This document shows positions 62,334 through 64,000 of a DNA stretch of 64,000 bases, piece after piece (the first letter of the stretch is position 1; each line of letters begins with the position of its first letter). Under the pieces are notes generated by a model. It was not told where the DNA came from, ran no database searches, and saw nothing but the letters and a program-made list of their open reading frames with translations. The translations under genes were made by a program, and so were the position numbers. The DNA comes from Eunapius fragilis (taxonomy: Eukaryota > Porifera > Demospongiae > Spongillida > Spongillidae). The stretch lies in NCBI GenBank assembly GCA_963681505.1, contig OY811971.1, forward strand, positions 10,493,433 to 10,557,432, given 5' to 3'.

Positions 62334-63326
62334 CATGTATCCGATCATCGAATGAACACTGCTCTTTTCGATGGGAATAACGTTTGAAAAATCAAACTAC
62401 GTTCCTGGGTTTGCCAAACATGTTTACATGCATTAATTAAACACAATAACCCTTGATCTGTGATTTATTCATAATTCCCTTCAAACAGAAACCTGTACCT
62501 AAAAAAAAAGTCAGTTGTATTCGAGTGATGAGTGATAGAAACGTGCTCAAATATGACCTATCACATGATAAGGTTATATGCTCAATCTTTGATAGTCAGC
62601 AGTGATGGCTGCAGACTTTGGCCAATTTATTTTATGAATGGCTGAGCGCGGGTGGCAAGCTGAGATTCAGTGCCTCTTGCTTCAGTACATAAACTTCCAT
62701 ATATTCCATTGCTATCAGCAAGGATTCATGCATGTACACAACCATCATTGCTTTTATATTTTCTCTACTCTGTTGCAGTTTAGATCTGCTGTCACACTGT
62801 AACAGCATCAGTAAAATCAAGTTAATGATGATATGATCAATAACTATAGGTAAGACAAATGCAGCAGATTTGCCCATCATCAGTACAGTTTGCCACCATT
62901 GGCTGGTCATGTGCGTCACTCACCACACCCAATCTCATTTGTGAGCACTTATGTATGCCTCAGACTCTATATATAGTAGTGGATGACGACATTTCACCCC
63001 ATCCCTGAGGGTATGCATGGTGCCCTGGGAGGATCCTGAGATATACTAATGCTTAGCCACTATTATTGATATTCAGAATACTCCAAATGTACATGAAGAT
63101 GGAACCAAAGAAAGCCATGGGGATGGGACTGATAAAATTGGATAACGAGTACCTCTATCAGGCAATTGCACCTTAGGCATAACACTCAATAAGTAAATCA
63201 CTAGGTAAATCCATACCCATGCATGCTTATATATGCCTCTTATCAGAGCAGATTGTGACAGTTTCATGAGTTTTAAAAATGCCATTAAACCAGTGTTATA
63301 AATGTATGAAATGGTGTACAAAGTCC
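62334..63326. repeat. Duplicated 3' flank of collagen locus, copy 2
   Basis: Direct repeat of 48944-49899, starting exactly at the inferred end of the integrase-bearing element (ACATGTATCCGATCATCGAA against ACATGTATCTGGTCCATGAA). Confidence 0.85.
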
Positions 63327-64000
63327 TTATTTGGAGCAAACGACACAGGAGACAACATCCTGAGTGCCATAGGGGTAGGCACTAAATGCTCCCTTGGCAA
63401 TAACAGCAAGGCTGTTGCAGGGACTTTTGCTCAGCTTCTCGCCGAAGTAAGTGTCCACACACAGATTCTCACCAGGCCACTTTGGATTGGCTGCTTCGTA
63501 GCCTACATACTCTGCATACCATCCAGTTGGACAGACAGTATTATCAGGGAAGGTGAAAACTGTGGAGCGACCACTTGCCAAGCAGGCTACACAAGGGACG
63601 GTTTTTCCGTTGGCATCAGTAACATCTTCCAAATTTAGGAGGGGACTCTGCGTCTGAGGTGGATAAGCGTTGCCAGTGGCAGGAAGGCACAGGTAGTCTC
63701 CATCAGCATCATTAGCATTGTTGCTCTTAACAATGTGTCCGGAGTAGATGTTGCTTTCACCAGCAGGGCATATATTGTTACCCCAGCGAATGTAGAATAC
63801 CGCTCCTGGTTATTAAAAAAGAATCTAGCTCAAATTTCAACAATACAAAGGAAATAAGATTCATATGCTCATGCATGCTTATATGTACCATTGGGTCCAG
63901 GAGCTCCCTGAGGTCCTGGTAGACCTGCATCTCCCTTTGGTCCTTGTGGTCCCTGTGGACCAGCTGGACCGGCAGGGCCAGCTGGACCAGCTGGTCCAGC
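63327..64000 (-). CDS. Short-chain (spongin-type) collagen, second copy, cut by window end
   Basis: Same strand and structure as 49900-51600. The last exon is 63805-63327 (stop 63329-63327) and the preceding exon starts at 63889 and runs off the window. The visible C-terminal domain differs from the first copy at very few residues (for example Q/K after DANG and N/S after KLSK), and the intron between the two exons is also nearly the same. The Gly-X-Y part is read only for about 37 codons. Presumed intact and secreted; the N-terminal half lies outside the window. Confidence 0.88.

Overview
This window is animal nuclear DNA, most probably from a sponge (Porifera). The evidence is spliced genes with GT/AG introns, AATAAA signals, heavy microsatellite and minisatellite content, several families of eukaryotic DNA transposons, and two copies plus a pseudogene of a short-chain collagen. 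The collagen C-terminal domain is of the spongin / 'short-chain collagen C4' type typical of sponges. No prokaryotic gene organisation, rRNA, tRNA or CRISPR array was recognised. Species assignment is inference.

Layout. 1-5.1 kb is satellite: a 33-bp tandem array with a smaller inverted counterpart, then a 2.6-kb foldback element with arms of more than 1 kb and an 8-bp flanking duplication. 5.3-13.8 kb is a transposon graveyard: two tandem MITEs, a broken CACTA-like transposase on the minus strand, a palindromic MITE, and a broken MULE/ZSWIM-like SWIM-finger ORF. 14.5-15.7 kb is a 35-bp minisatellite. 16.3-17.3 kb (minus) is an intact single-exon seven-transmembrane receptor. 17.3-23 kb is mostly empty, with a long GA repeat and a second palindromic MITE. 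23.0-25.8 kb (plus) is a two-exon seven-transmembrane receptor whose intron holds three 3'-end fragments of one retroelement family.

26.9-47.6 kb (plus) holds one 21-exon gene for a C-terminal-motor kinesin (kinesin-14, closest to KIFC3), predicted at 974 residues. All exon junctions join in frame. Three coiled-coil exons are tandemly duplicated, adding 98 residues (14 heptads) to the stalk, with a Tc1/mariner-type element between the two blocks. Its introns carry many minisatellites and MITEs and are saturated with the palindromic word TACATG/CATGTA.

49.9-64 kb is a collagen cluster: an intact six-exon gene (minus), a decayed head-to-head copy (plus), and a second minus-strand copy running off the window end. 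Between the two minus-strand copies lie a palindromic MITE with a 9-bp target duplication, hAT relics, and a broken element with integrase and Ulp1-protease remnants whose end coincides with the collagen-locus duplication breakpoint.

No clearly new biological system was found. The most distinctive items are the heptad-preserving exon-block duplication in the kinesin, the nearly identical collagen copies next to a transposon end, the foldback element, and several MITE families with readable target-site duplications.
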